From positions 310,001 through 374,000 of the forward strand of contig NZ_FNPH01000002.1 of the NCBI RefSeq assembly GCF_900107255.1: 64,000 nt of DNA, read 5' to 3'. Source of the stretch: Micromonospora pattaloongensis. Its GTDB lineage: Bacteria; Actinomycetota; Actinomycetes; Mycobacteriales; Micromonosporaceae. Shown in pieces: positions 26,950 to 35,935 of this stretch; within the stretch, counting starts at the first letter, position 1; each line of letters opens with the position of its first letter. Both the position numbers and the translations under genes were made by a program. The notes beneath the pieces are model-generated. The model worked only from the letters and a program-made list of their open reading frames with translations. It was not told where the DNA came from and did no database searches.

Positions 26950-26968
26950 CCAGCGACACCGGCTCTAC

Positions 26969-26993
26969 GGGCGGCGCCAGCACGGCGCCGCCC
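26969..26993 (+). terminator. Hairpin after the integrase remnant
   Basis: 10-bp perfect stem (26969-26978 with 26984-26993), 5-nt loop, 19 bp downstream of the stop at 26949. Confidence 0.5.
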
Positions 26994-27077
26994 CGCCGCC
27001 GTTCACCCCACCAGCGGCGACCACGCCGACGCGTGGCAAACCCGGCCGCAGGGACGTCAGGAAGGCAGACGATCATG

Positions 27078-27096
27078 TGCTCCCATTTTGCTCCCA
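27078..27096 (+). repeat. Direct repeats beside the integrase remnant
   Basis: TGCTCCCA occurs at 27078-27085 and 27089-27096, 11 bp apart, between the integrase remnant and the tRNA-side hairpin. The position matches arm-type integrase sites, and the sequence differs from the AICE repeats (GCTGTAC). Likely arm sites of the older element. Confidence 0.5.
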
Positions 27097-27115
27097 ATGT
27101 AATGGGCGCAAAACG

Positions 27116-27151
27116 AAAGGCTCGTTACCGAAGATTCGGTAACGAGCCTTT
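27116..27151 (-). terminator. Ancestral terminator of the tRNA operon
   Basis: 17-bp perfect stem (27116-27132 with 27135-27151), one of the strongest hairpins in the window. Read on the minus strand it is followed by a T-rich stretch (cgtttt). It lies just beyond the tRNA-Val 3' sequence at 27166, so before the AICE inserted it would have ended transcription of the Gly-Cys-Val tRNA operon. Confidence 0.65.
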
Positions 27152-27165
27152 GACCTGCTGTTTCT

Positions 27166-27212
27166 CTGGTGGGCGATACTGGGTTTGAACCAGTGACCTC
27201 TTCCGTGTCAAG
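27166..27212 (-). repeat. attL: 47-bp copy of the tRNA-Val 3' half
   Basis: Identical over 47 bp to 43811-43857. It holds the CCA end, T arm and anticodon loop of tRNA-Val but not the 5' half, so it is not a functional tRNA. Left boundary of the integrated AICE. Confidence 0.92.
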
Positions 27213-27294
27213 TTCGCGCAACGAGGCTCGGTACGGTCTCCTCCGACGTCAGGCAGCGTCTCGGGGCCCAACCTCGGCTGCTGCGGTCGCGTCG

Positions 27295-27317
27295 GTTGCT
27301 GTACTCCTGTGCTGTAC
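27295..27317 (+). repeat. Left arm-type repeat pair 1
   Basis: GTTGCTGTAC at 27295-27304 and a second GCTGTAC at 27311-27317, offset 13 bp. The same 10-mer and offset recur beside Int at 43743-43765. Candidate Int (or Xis/Pra) binding sites. Confidence 0.6.
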
Positions 27318-27447
27318 TAACTTCCACTGCGAGGGGCCGATCTCAATCCCTTGACCCCCAGAGATCGGCAACGCGGTCCCGCTCGGCTCGCACCGCTGGT
27401 CGACGGTCCGATGGTGGTCACCGTGGTCCCGCTCGGTGCCGTCGGTT

Positions 27448-27467
27448 TCTGTACTCCGCCGCTGTAC
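27448..27467 (+). repeat. Left arm-type repeat pair 2
   Basis: TCTGTAC at 27448-27454 and GCTGTAC at 27461-27467, again offset 13 bp. The rest of the 27213-27634 gap holds no convincing gene, so it is probably attP arm plus promoter DNA for the first cargo gene. Confidence 0.5.
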
Positions 27468-27634
27468 CGCTGGAGCCTCCTGCCGAGCGGGTACGGGGCT
27501 AGCTTCTCAACCCCACGCTCGCCCCGCCCGCCACCGGGTCGAGTCCACACCTGTCATGCATCCGACAGACACGTGGCGCAATGAACACGTGGGATCACGT
27601 ATCGTAGGCAAACCCCCACCCCTGGCGAGGCGAC

Positions 27635-29164
27635 ATGTACTTTAGCGAGAGATTCGGCATCCAAAATCCATCGCGCTACGATTGGTTCGACCCAATCCTA
27701 GAGGTGGACACGCTCCTCTTCGTCGACCCCTTCTTGCTTTTTGCCGACAAAAGCGAGGAGTGGGCGACCGCCCACGACAACGTCATGGAATATTTTCATT
27801 CGGCCTTCGAACTGCTCGCCAAGAGCGGGATGCGCAGGGGTCAGCTATACGACCGAGTGCTAACCCTCATGCTCTTCCCCGAACCCAGGGAATTCAGGCT
27901 TGGGTACACGGCGAAGAGCACGGATGGGGCAGGCGCCGGCAAGGGTCTCGCGAAACAGGTTGTCGGGGCTATGGGCGAAGCCATCAACCGAGGACTTGAC
28001 GACATCAGTCACTTCGAAGAACTCGGCATCCTGGTCGACCGGTTCAACCGTGATCGCATTTCAGACGTCATCTGCAACCTGCTGAAGCCGAGATTCATCT
28101 CATATACTCAGCGCGTATGCGAAGAGCTAGAAATCCCCACCGAGGAAGTTGAAGTCCCCCACGCCACTTTCAACGAGATGCGCAATCGGTGGATGAGCGA
28201 ACGAATCAATCTGCCAGTTGACGAAAAAGGCAAGCCAGTTATCTTGACACCCAAGCGCTTCCTTAGAGAGCTGCCGACTCTCTCTGCCGACAACTGGTAT
28301 GACCACCTCGACACGTCACTGAGGGACGACCTCAACCTCCGGATCTCCGGACAGGTAAGGAAGTCCGACATCCTTGCCGCGGCTCGTGCCAACATCGGCA
28401 CATACCGGATGTGGATTCAAGCGCAAGAGAACCGTCACCCGGAACCGTATGACGTCGATCTGGATCCCAAGCTCTACGTTCAGTGGCAACGAGTCGCGAA
28501 GATGGCAGCAGAAAGCTTCCCGCAGGCTAGACAACGAGTCATTCATTCAGAGACGGAGATGCTGGCGTTTATAGATGAAGTTGTTGGATACGTCCAGCAC
28601 TGGGTTGAACGGGATGGCGGCTGGCGGCTTTTCTGGAAGGACGCCCCCAAGCAGACCATCCCTGAAACCAACATGCAGATTCTTTTCCTCGGCATGGTCA
28701 AACAATACTGCAAAGCTGCGGGCATCCGGATTGATCGAGAGGTTGAGACCGGGAAGGGTCCGGTTGACTTTGCGTTTAGCGGAGACGGTCGGCTGCGAGT
28801 GCTGATCGAAATGAAGAAGCTGACGCACGGCGAGTTTTGGAACGGCCTCTTCAGGCAGACACCGGAATACGTCCTGAACCTGGAGGTCAAAGACGCAGTA
28901 TTTCTAGCCATCAAGAATTCCACGACGAAGCCCATGAGGAAGCGATGGGCCGAACTGGAGTTGAATGCGGCAGAAGTACGCCGAAATTCTGGCTTGAACA
29001 TCCGGACGGCAAAGATCGATATTATGCCAAAGCTGTCGGCGAGCAAGGATAAAGGAGTCCAGTCAGACGAAGAGTTGGGCGAGGAGGACGGCGCAGACCC
29101 GGAGTCCGGTATGTACGCCATCACCGATGACCTCGATAATGAGACGGACGACGAGGGCGACTAG
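27635..29164 (+). CDS. AICE cargo protein with PD-(D/E)xK-like C-terminal part
   Basis: 509 aa, ATG 27635. No family recognised with confidence. The N-terminus opens 'MYFSERFGIQNPSRYDW' and 'LLFVDPFLLF'; the middle is hydrophilic and helical. At about residues 370-395 'GPVDFAF' followed by 'VLIEMKK' fits the D...ExK core of PD-(D/E)xK nucleases. The last 40 residues are very acidic. Codon use has more A/T in third positions than the flanking AICE backbone, indicating separate origin. Its place beside a nuclease-NACHT gene in AICE cargo suggests a defence role. The nuclease call rests on the motif alone. Confidence 0.72.
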   Translation: MYFSERFGIQNPSRYDWFDPILEVDTLLFVDPFLLFADKSEEWATAHDNVMEYFHSAFELLAKSGMRRGQLYDRVLTLMLFPEPREFRLGYTAKSTDGAGAGKGLAKQVVGAMGEAINRGLDDISHFEELGILVDRFNRDRISDVICNLLKPRFISYTQRVCEELEIPTEEVEVPHATFNEMRNRWMSERINLPVDEKGKPVILTPKRFLRELPTLSADNWYDHLDTSLRDDLNLRISGQVRKSDILAAARANIGTYRMWIQAQENRHPEPYDVDLDPKLYVQWQRVAKMAAESFPQARQRVIHSETEMLAFIDEVVGYVQHWVERDGGWRLFWKDAPKQTIPETNMQILFLGMVKQYCKAAGIRIDREVETGKGPVDFAFSGDGRLRVLIEMKKLTHGEFWNGLFRQTPEYVLNLEVKDAVFLAIKNSTTKPMRKRWAELELNAAEVRRNSGLNIRTAKIDIMPKLSASKDKGVQSDEELGEEDGADPESGMYAITDDLDNETDDEGD

Positions 29165-29342
29165 CTTTCGCTCGGTCGAGACAGCGAATCGCTCGATCGG
29201 CCACATCGCCATCCCGGAGTGCCCGAGGACCCCGCCGGAGGCACGCTCTGACACCGAAGTCGTGCCGCATCCAGCGGGCCGGTTGTCCGAACGCATCGAT
29301 GACCGAGATCCGATCACTCTCTAGTCTACGTAGGTTCCAGCT

Positions 29343-30026
29343 ATGCGCCGATCATCCTTGTCCTCCCTTCTGAGCCTCGCCGTCCTCGTCGGGGCGGCAG
29401 CTTGCTCGTCGTCCCCTCCCCCCGACTCCGCTGCCCCAGACGCGACTCCGTCCGTGGATCTTGAACAAGCATGTTCCGACCCTAAGTTCACACCGCCCGA
29501 TCGGGATGAGCTCTGCGGATCAGCTGAAGAGACCTCACACTTGCAGCGTGTGAAGGTCGGGCAGCCGTTTGAGTACACCCAGACCTTCAGCGACAACTCT
29601 CCACCTGTCCAATGGCGGATCACGGTGACGAAACTGGTCTGTGGCATCAAGTCGATCCCGCACGCAGCAGCCAACCCGAAGTGGCAGGGAGAGTCGGACG
29701 TTCCGGAGTACATCACCGCCACCCCAGAGGCAGGGAAGGAGTTCTGCCGGGTCGATGCGACGTTGACAAACATCGGCAAGACACCAGGCTCATCCATGGA
29801 CTTCGCAGACGTTGTGCTCGACAAAGGCCAGTTCGCTTCGTCGAGCAGCGACGAAGAGGCGACGGGCAACCTCAACAATCTCCTCAACGAAGACACCACG
29901 ACAAACCCCCGGGCCACGGTGAAGGCAGCCCGCGTATGGTCGGTTCCGACGGGATCGACCCCTGTCGCAGTGCTGTTCCCGTTCGAGACGGTCTTCTCGG
30001 GACCGACGTATCGGATTGAGCTGTAG
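29343..30026 (+). CDS. Lipoprotein, DUF4352-like
   Basis: 227 aa. Signal peptide with a basic start ('MRRSSL'), a hydrophobic core and a lipobox ending 'VGAAAC', followed by a Ser/Pro-rich linker, so it should be anchored outside the membrane. The distal part ('FCRVDATLTNIGKTPG') resembles the extracellular immunoglobulin-like DUF4352 fold. It lies between two probable defence genes, but lipoproteins of this type are general cargo and I assign no function. Confidence 0.75.
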   Translation: MRRSSLSSLLSLAVLVGAAACSSSPPPDSAAPDATPSVDLEQACSDPKFTPPDRDELCGSAEETSHLQRVKVGQPFEYTQTFSDNSPPVQWRITVTKLVCGIKSIPHAAANPKWQGESDVPEYITATPEAGKEFCRVDATLTNIGKTPGSSMDFADVVLDKGQFASSSSDEEATGNLNNLLNEDTTTNPRATVKAARVWSVPTGSTPVAVLFPFETVFSGPTYRIEL

Positions 30027-30347
30027 CCTGCAGCCGACCGTGCACCAATCACCGCGCCCGGCCTGCCTTCGCCTCGTGTGTGCGCGCTAAAGCCTGGTAC
30101 CACCCTGATTCTGGTGGTCGCCGGCCCACAGGGCCGCCACGACGGCGCACCTCCCGGCCTCCATCTTCCCGTCGCTGCCGGCTTACCGGGCGCGAGCTCC
30201 GCTACGTGCGCATGGCCCGTTAATCGGCATCCGCAACTCGTAAATGCGCTTATATGCGAAAAATACATTTAGGCCCGCCAACGCTGCTCTTAGTGCGCTT
30301 GCACCGCTAGACTGCCCACATCCTCACTCTGGCATAAGGAACAGACA

Positions 30348-33300
30348 TTGGCTCAAATGCGGGTAATCGCCGGGTCGCCCAATGAGAAAGGTGACATCCT
30401 GACATCGTTGGCGCAGGACGTCTTCCATCAGTTGGGATACGAAGACCTCAGACTAAACGTACCAAAATCCGGACGAGAGGTTGACATACAAGGGAGCCAC
30501 AAGTTTGAGCGACGGCGCTTGGTGGCTGAGTGCAAGGCCGTAGACGAGCCGATTGGCGGCGCTGACCTAAACAAGTTCGCCGGAGTGCTAGGCGCTGAAC
30601 AACACGGCGCACCAGTACCCGTACATGGCTACTTCTTGTCGGTATCAGGATTCCGCAGTTCCGCCCTAGAACAGGAGCGGCAAATCGAACCACCTCGCAT
30701 GACTCTCATGGACGGAGAGCAAATTGTAGAGGTACTTGAGGCCGGCAAGGTCGTCGCACCACAACGGCAGGCGATTGAGGTTTCCGGTCGATTCGTTGGA
30801 GCTACACGTCCAGAGCTTTTGCTTCAGCGTCAGTCGGAGCTATTGGCAACAGCCATGGGCTGGATTTGGGCAATTTACTACCGGTCGCCATCCGGAAATA
30901 GGTTCGCCTGCTTGGTGCACCCGGACGGACAATTGTTAAGCGCAGAACTCGCCGAATCGCTGAACCTTGAAGACTTTCCCGAGATCCTTGCACCGGCCAC
31001 GTCAGAGCCGATGCTAGACGTAAATACGGCACGCTCCGTCTATATCACATACCTTTTAACAGAATTCGGCGCCATCACCCTGGAAGGGATGCCCACCGAT
31101 CAAGAAATTGGGTCCCGGTCATTTAGGCTGGAGAGCCTTTATGTGCCCCCGACGCTAGAAAATATCGTTCGGAGCAATAACGAGATTACCCATGATGCAG
31201 AGGATCCTCCCGCACAACTCGCCGCAGAGGATTTCTCCGTCAGCAACATTAGTCTTGGTGCAGCGATCTCGACACATCACCGCCTAGCCATTCTAGGGCC
31301 TCCGGGGGGCGGAAAGTCAACCATCATCAAACGTCTTGCGGTTGCCTATGCAGATCCTTCCCGTCGCGTCGAATCAGACGACGAGCTTCCGGAGCATTCA
31401 CTTACTCCTTTCGTGATTCGCTGTCGGACGCTATCTGCCCAACCGAACAAGCCGATCAGAGATATCCTGAATGATTTGATCCTTTGGGCGGAACGTCCTG
31501 ATTTGGCGGATACGTTCAAGGCTTGGGTTGGCGAAAGTTTGAGGCGAGGTGAGGTTCTACTGCTTGTCGACGGGCTTGATGAGATTCACGTAGACACCGA
31601 GCGTTCCCTTTTCGTGAATCAGCTCAGAGTATTCCTGTCGACCTATCCACAGATTCGTGCGGTCATCACATCAAGAGAGGTCGGCTTCCGGCCGATCGCT
31701 GGAGTGGTCGCCTCGACCTGTCACAGAATGCGAGTTGCGGACCTCTCCGATGAGGGGATCCACCAGTTGGTCCACGCATGGCACGCCGAGGTTGTCGGCC
31801 GAGGACAGAAGGCGACTGAAGAAGCCGAGAAGCTTGTCAGTCAAATTGTCACCATGGACCGGATCAGGCGGCTGGCGGGAAATCCGCTGCTCTTGACCAC
31901 TCTGCTTCTTGTCAGGCGGTGGGTGGGACAACTTCCTCGGCGAAGGTCAGTCCTGTACAGGAAGGCAATTGAGGTTCTACTCATGACCTGGAACATCGAA
32001 GGTCATGCTCCTGTCGACCCTGACGAAGTTCTGCCGCAGCTCGCCTTCGCAGCGCACCAGATGATGCTAAATGGAAAGGCCAGGGTTAGCGGGCCAGAGC
32101 TTGTTGAGCTGTTCAAAGAAGCGCGACGCGAGATGCCGGATGTGCTAGCTTACGCAAGGACCCCTCCTAGTAAGTTGGTGGAGCGCATTGAGGAGCGGAG
32201 TAGCCTCCTCTCGCTCAGTGGATATGACGTCAAGAATGGCGAGATTGTCGCCATGTATGAATTTCGGCACCTCACTTTTCAAGAGTATCTGGCCGCCCTT
32301 GCGATCGTCCAGGACTGGCTCCCTGGCGAGCTCTCGACTTCGAATCTCGTCGAGAAGTTAGAGCCATTTCTCAGGGTTGGGGAGTGGAAGGAAGTCGTAA
32401 CTCTTGCAGTCGCTCTTAGTGGACGTAACGCGGGTAGTGTCCTGCGAGCCTTGGATACCATCATCATTGAACCACCCCCCAGTGACTCCGCCTCGAAAGA
32501 AGAGGTCGAAGAATATTGGGAGCGGGTGGATAACGCTGCGTCGAATGCTTTTATGTGCTTAGCTGATGACGTTCTCATTGATCCAGCGTTGGCCGCCGAC
32601 ATCATCCGTCACTCTGTCGAGGCGGAGCTCTCCGAGTATCTTGACATAGGCGGGCTCATTGACTCGCGCTATGCCGAGACGTTTTACGAGGTCTCGTTCA
32701 GCGGGGTGAAAGAAGGTCGACACCCACTGGTTGACTACGTCCATAACTTAGCCGAGTTCGTGGGCGCCAGCCAGGGAACTCCGTTGGAACGCTGGCCCGA
32801 AATCTCACAGGAGTTGATATCCTCGACGTCACTTGACGAACGTCTACGCGGTTTAGCGCTGCTCTTGTATATCTCTTGGGACTCCAGGGCGAGGGATCCT
32901 CAGGACATTTTTGAGATTGCGTCCTTCGACAGCCTTGGGTACCCAGTGACGGCTGCTGCGAGGCTTCTCGCTGCTGGTGCGACGACCCGCGCAGAGACGA
33001 TAATGGTTCAATGGGTGCTCGGCTGGTTGGGCGAGCTGCTCGATACTCAGATGGTTGCCGAAGTCCTTCCGAAGCTCTTGCACAACTGGATGTCTGAGGA
33101 TGCCGATATCAACGAGTTTGCGCCGTGGGCCATTTCCTCATTGCCAGTGGTCGTCGGTTGGAACGCAGACCAAGACAAAGACCTGCTCGAACGCTTCCTC
33201 GGTGAGCAATTCGCTGCTAAGGACTCACGGCTAACCGCTAAGAAGAGAGCTGCGCTTACGGTGGCTTTCGAACAAGGGATAAAATGGAACCGCGACTCGC

Positions 33301-33404
33301 TTCGCGAGCTCGCATCCGCACTTATCACCCACGAGAAGGGCGATTCGGCTCGGCTCTGGATTCGCAAATTCCACCGATTGCTAGACGAAGAGGCGCACCC
33401 GTAG
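30348..33404 (+). CDS. Nuclease-NACHT NTPase (probable anti-phage protein)
   Basis: 1018 aa, TTG 30348 (or ATG 30357, in frame). N-terminal restriction-endonuclease-like domain, about residues 10-130: 'GREVDI' then 'LVAECKA' gives D...ExK. A NACHT NTPase follows at about 310-560: Walker A 'GPPGGGKST', Walker B 'LLLVDGLDEIH', then 'ITSRE'. The winged-helix/helical part ends in the NACHT-typical 'HLTFQEYLAALA' at about 645, and the remaining 350 aa are predicted helical sensor region. Bacterial NACHT proteins with N-terminal effectors act against phage; a nuclease effector would cut nucleic acid after sensing infection. Domain identity is clear; the defence role is by family. Confidence 0.88.
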   Translation: MAQMRVIAGSPNEKGDILTSLAQDVFHQLGYEDLRLNVPKSGREVDIQGSHKFERRRLVAECKAVDEPIGGADLNKFAGVLGAEQHGAPVPVHGYFLSVSGFRSSALEQERQIEPPRMTLMDGEQIVEVLEAGKVVAPQRQAIEVSGRFVGATRPELLLQRQSELLATAMGWIWAIYYRSPSGNRFACLVHPDGQLLSAELAESLNLEDFPEILAPATSEPMLDVNTARSVYITYLLTEFGAITLEGMPTDQEIGSRSFRLESLYVPPTLENIVRSNNEITHDAEDPPAQLAAEDFSVSNISLGAAISTHHRLAILGPPGGGKSTIIKRLAVAYADPSRRVESDDELPEHSLTPFVIRCRTLSAQPNKPIRDILNDLILWAERPDLADTFKAWVGESLRRGEVLLLVDGLDEIHVDTERSLFVNQLRVFLSTYPQIRAVITSREVGFRPIAGVVASTCHRMRVADLSDEGIHQLVHAWHAEVVGRGQKATEEAEKLVSQIVTMDRIRRLAGNPLLLTTLLLVRRWVGQLPRRRSVLYRKAIEVLLMTWNIEGHAPVDPDEVLPQLAFAAHQMMLNGKARVSGPELVELFKEARREMPDVLAYARTPPSKLVERIEERSSLLSLSGYDVKNGEIVAMYEFRHLTFQEYLAALAIVQDWLPGELSTSNLVEKLEPFLRVGEWKEVVTLAVALSGRNAGSVLRALDTIIIEPPPSDSASKEEVEEYWERVDNAASNAFMCLADDVLIDPALAADIIRHSVEAELSEYLDIGGLIDSRYAETFYEVSFSGVKEGRHPLVDYVHNLAEFVGASQGTPLERWPEISQELISSTSLDERLRGLALLLYISWDSRARDPQDIFEIASFDSLGYPVTAAARLLAAGATTRAETIMVQWVLGWLGELLDTQMVAEVLPKLLHNWMSEDADINEFAPWAISSLPVVVGWNADQDKDLLERFLGEQFAAKDSRLTAKKRAALTVAFEQGIKWNRDSLRELASALITHEKGDSARLWIRKFHRLLDEEAHP

Positions 33405-34334
33405 GTGCTCCATCACCCGGCGGTGCTGGCTAACCCATCCGCCGGTGCCATCCCGTCTGCCGCCGACCCACGCACTGTGGAGCGGGCCAGGGCCAGGGTG
33501 ACAAGGTGGAGCGCCCTACTGGACGTACGACCTTGTCGCCCTGGCCCTGGTCTGCTCGGCTTGCCTGGGTCGGTGGCTGGCGGGATGGCATCCCTACCTC
33601 AACCACTCACGACCAGAACCGTTCGGCAATCCCATCCCGGAGTCGTCTGGCCCCCGCCGGAGGCAGCTCTAACCCCAACCACCTTCCAACCCTCCACCCT
33701 CCTCCTACCTCCGCCCCTCCCCCCACCTCGGACCCGTGAGCGGCCTCGCGCGTTCCGTTCGGCAACTCCAGCCGACCGGCCTTCGACCGGTCCACGGCTT
33801 CGAGTCACGAGGATGGAGGAGGCGGAAGCTGATGTGTCTGCCTGCCCACGGTCACCCGTGGACTCGTCACCCGGTCACTGAACTGACCAGGGTGACGCGC
33901 GGGGCGGGGCGTGGTTTGCGGGCCGGCTGATTTTCCGCCCCGGCGCCGTAGGCAGCCGGGGCGGCGGCTCCGCAGGAGCCGGTTGCCGCGCCCCGGCCCG
34001 CGCCGCGCGGAGCGCCTTGATCTGGTACAGGCGAATTCGGCAACAGATCACGGCCACGTCCCGGTCTGCATAGCCGGCAGCGCACAGCACCCGCCCCGGC
34101 CGTCGCGTTCCTGATTCGTCACCGGGAACGGCTGGGGCCCGCCTAGCTGGCTGACTTCGACTGCCCGGCCGCTCCGCACATCGCCGCCCTTGTCACTTCC
34201 CTCGATCGCCCCGCGGCTTCATCAGTCACGTCCTGGTCCTCAACGGCAAACGTCCGCGCGGACGTGCACACCCCACCACGGCGGCAACTCCATGGCCCAC
34301 ACCCGCCATCCGCGTATGGAGCGACTAGGAAAGA
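33405..34334 (+). other. 930-bp intergenic stretch, no convincing gene
   Basis: Open frames here are Pro/Arg-rich, overlap in several phases and lack ribosome sites. It contains a long C/T-rich tract (about 33680-33735) and two adjacent hairpins at 33936-33981. It lies between the NACHT cargo and the 3' end of the leftward kinase operon. Confidence 0.6.
33936..33981. terminator. Two adjacent GC hairpins
   Basis: Stem 1: 33936-33944 with 33955-33963, 9 bp. Stem 2: 33965-33971 with 33975-33981, 7 bp, 3-nt loop. They may end the leftward kinase transcript or form a replication-type structure. No T-run is present. Confidence 0.35.
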
Positions 34335-34880
34335 TCAAAGCTTCTCGACTCGCGCCCCGTTCAAGACGTGACGGCGAATCCGCTCGGCTGCGGTATGTGG
34401 AGCCAGCTCGGCGGTGTTCAGGAACAGGTCGCGGTCGAGTAGCGGCTCTGTCTCGTCCCAGGCGCGAAGGCGCTCGGCTGTGTCGCCGGTGTGCCGCGAG
34501 ATGATCCGCTGCTCGGCCACGTGCCGTGGGCACCAGAGATAGACCACGCACCAATCGGCATCCGGGACAGCCGCGGTCACTGCTGCGACGGCGGCACGCT
34601 GGCCCAGGTGCACGATCGGCACCCCGGCCGACAGGTGCTCCACCAGCGATGGGCGGTCGACCGCGTACCGAGCGCCGTACCGGTGGTTCTCCCAGACAAC
34701 TTCCCCGCGATGATGCAGCTGGTCGAGCGATGCTGTGTCGGTGATGCGGTAGCCGGTAGCGCGCCCCGGTCCCACCTTCAAGCGTCGGTACAACGCGAAC
34801 CGGGAGTCGAGCTCATGTAGGGCGGCTGTCACGGTGTCCTTGCCGGCCGCTGGCGGCCCATAGATGATCACACCGCGCAT
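34335..34880 (-). CDS. Guanylate-kinase-like P-loop kinase
   Basis: 181 aa. P-loop 'GPPAAGKDTV' at the N-terminus, 'VVWENHRYG' in the middle and an Arg-rich lid region. It most resembles small nucleotide or guanylate-type kinases; the substrate is unknown. It starts directly after the stop of the GntR-kinase gene with no intergenic base, so the two are coupled. Similar kinases accompany regulators in several AICEs. Confidence 0.7.
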   Translation of the reverse strand: MRGVIIYGPPAAGKDTVTAALHELDSRFALYRRLKVGPGRATGYRITDTASLDQLHHRGEVVWENHRYGARYAVDRPSLVEHLSAGVPIVHLGQRAAVAAVTAAVPDADWCVVYLWCPRHVAEQRIISRHTGDTAERLRAWDETEPLLDRDLFLNTAELAPHTAAERIRRHVLNGARVEKL

Positions 34881-35735
34881 TCAGGATGCCTCGTCCGCGA
34901 GGATTCCCTTCACCAGCTCCTTGGCTTGTTCCTGCAAGGGGCGGCTGGATGCGCAGTTGTCCACCACGAAGTGCTGACCTGCGGGCCGGAAGTCAAGGTT
35001 GATCGTGTTCAGGTATCGGTCCCAGTCGGCAAGCTTGAAGGCGTCCCGCGCAGCTCCCCGACGCCGTACGTAGGTCAGCATCGTCTCGCCGTCGCAGTAC
35101 ACCCACACCACGACGGGGACCGCCTTCGCGCTTTCGTAGTAGGCGCAGGTGCGGGCCATCCAAGTGGGATCGTTGAACTCGCGAATGAACGGTGCCGTGA
35201 CGATGACGCTGTTACCGCACTGCACGTTCTCGCTGGCCGCGTCCTGGAGGGCCTCGTACTCCCGCGGGCGGATCGTGTTCAGGTACGTCTGCGACTCCCG
35301 ATCGTGCGGCGACAGACCCAGCGTCTCTAGGGCTGCCTCGACGACCGGCCGCGTCAGTGTGTCCTTGTCGAGCATCGGCCAGCCAGTCTCGCGCGCCAGG
35401 ATGCGACCCAACTCGGTCTTGCCGCTGCCGGCGTACCCCCCGACCAGAACCACGCGGGGACGCTGCGGACGGACCTCGCTCCGGCGCAGCTGGTCGGGAG
35501 CGTTCACCACGCGCTTCGATCGGGACTCGTTGATGACGAGTCCTTCGCCAGCCAAGACCTTCATCGCCTCACTGATGGTGAAGACGCTGACGTCCCACTC
35601 CTCGGCGAGCTTTCTGGTTGAAGGCAATGCGGTGCCGTGGGCAAGCCGCCCTGCCTCGATCTCGTTGCGGATGTTGCGCGCCACCTGCTGATGCCGGGCC
35701 TCCGGCCGCTCGGTGCGGCCGTGGGGAGAGGTCAT
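34881..35735 (-). CDS. GntR-family regulator fused to a P-loop kinase domain
   Basis: 284 aa from ATG 35735 (start chosen at 'MTSPHGRT'; the frame is open further upstream into the operator region). Residues about 12-80 are a GntR winged helix ('LPSTRKLAEEWDVSV'). From about 95 an AAA/kinase-like domain begins with Walker A 'GGYAGSGKTELG'. AICEs such as pSAM2 use GntR-type KorSA to repress pra, so this is the likely master repressor, with a nucleotide-binding domain in place of the usual effector domain. It is divergent from the Pra-like gene, with candidate operators between them. Confidence 0.8.
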   Translation of the reverse strand: MTSPHGRTERPEARHQQVARNIRNEIEAGRLAHGTALPSTRKLAEEWDVSVFTISEAMKVLAGEGLVINESRSKRVVNAPDQLRRSEVRPQRPRVVLVGGYAGSGKTELGRILARETGWPMLDKDTLTRPVVEAALETLGLSPHDRESQTYLNTIRPREYEALQDAASENVQCGNSVIVTAPFIREFNDPTWMARTCAYYESAKAVPVVVWVYCDGETMLTYVRRRGAARDAFKLADWDRYLNTINLDFRPAGQHFVVDNCASSRPLQEQAKELVKGILADEAS

Positions 35736-35785
35736 CACGGTGCTCCCTGCTCGCTTGGGTCGCGTACTGGTGCAGGCTACCAGGG

Positions 35786-35878
35786 ACCTAACAGATGAAA
35801 GGGATTCTGCCTGGTCAGTGGCGCTGCGCAAGAACTTTCGACCTAACAGTTGACTGAGATAGATATCAGTTGTTAGGT
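35786..35878. promoter_or_regulatory. Candidate GntR operators and rightward promoter
   Basis: ACCTAACAG is at 35786-35794. An imperfect palindrome, ACCTAACAGTTGA at 35841-35853 with TCAGTTGTTAGGT at 35866-35878, lies in the divergent gap. It overlaps a rightward promoter: TTGACT 35850-35855, 18 bp, TAGGTT 35874-35879. Binding there would block transcription of the transfer and replication operon. Confidence 0.55.
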
Positions 35879-35935
35879 TGCGTGCATCACAGAGGCCGGA
35901 TCGCCGGCCAAGTCGCAGCAGCGAAGGAGTGGGTC

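Noticed and set aside
26970-27100. Possible CRISPR or satellite array near the integrase remnant
   Set aside because: Only one hairpin and two 8-bp repeats are present; no regular repeat-spacer units anywhere in the window.
27169-27354. Short frame starting within attL that would give a small protein
   Set aside because: It is the translated tRNA 3' sequence ('GFEPVTSS'), a common false gene at tRNA att sites. The same false peptide appears at 43.8 kb.
33405-33881. Plus-strand frame directly after the NACHT gene
   Set aside because: Proline-rich composition, no ribosome site, and other frames are equally open.
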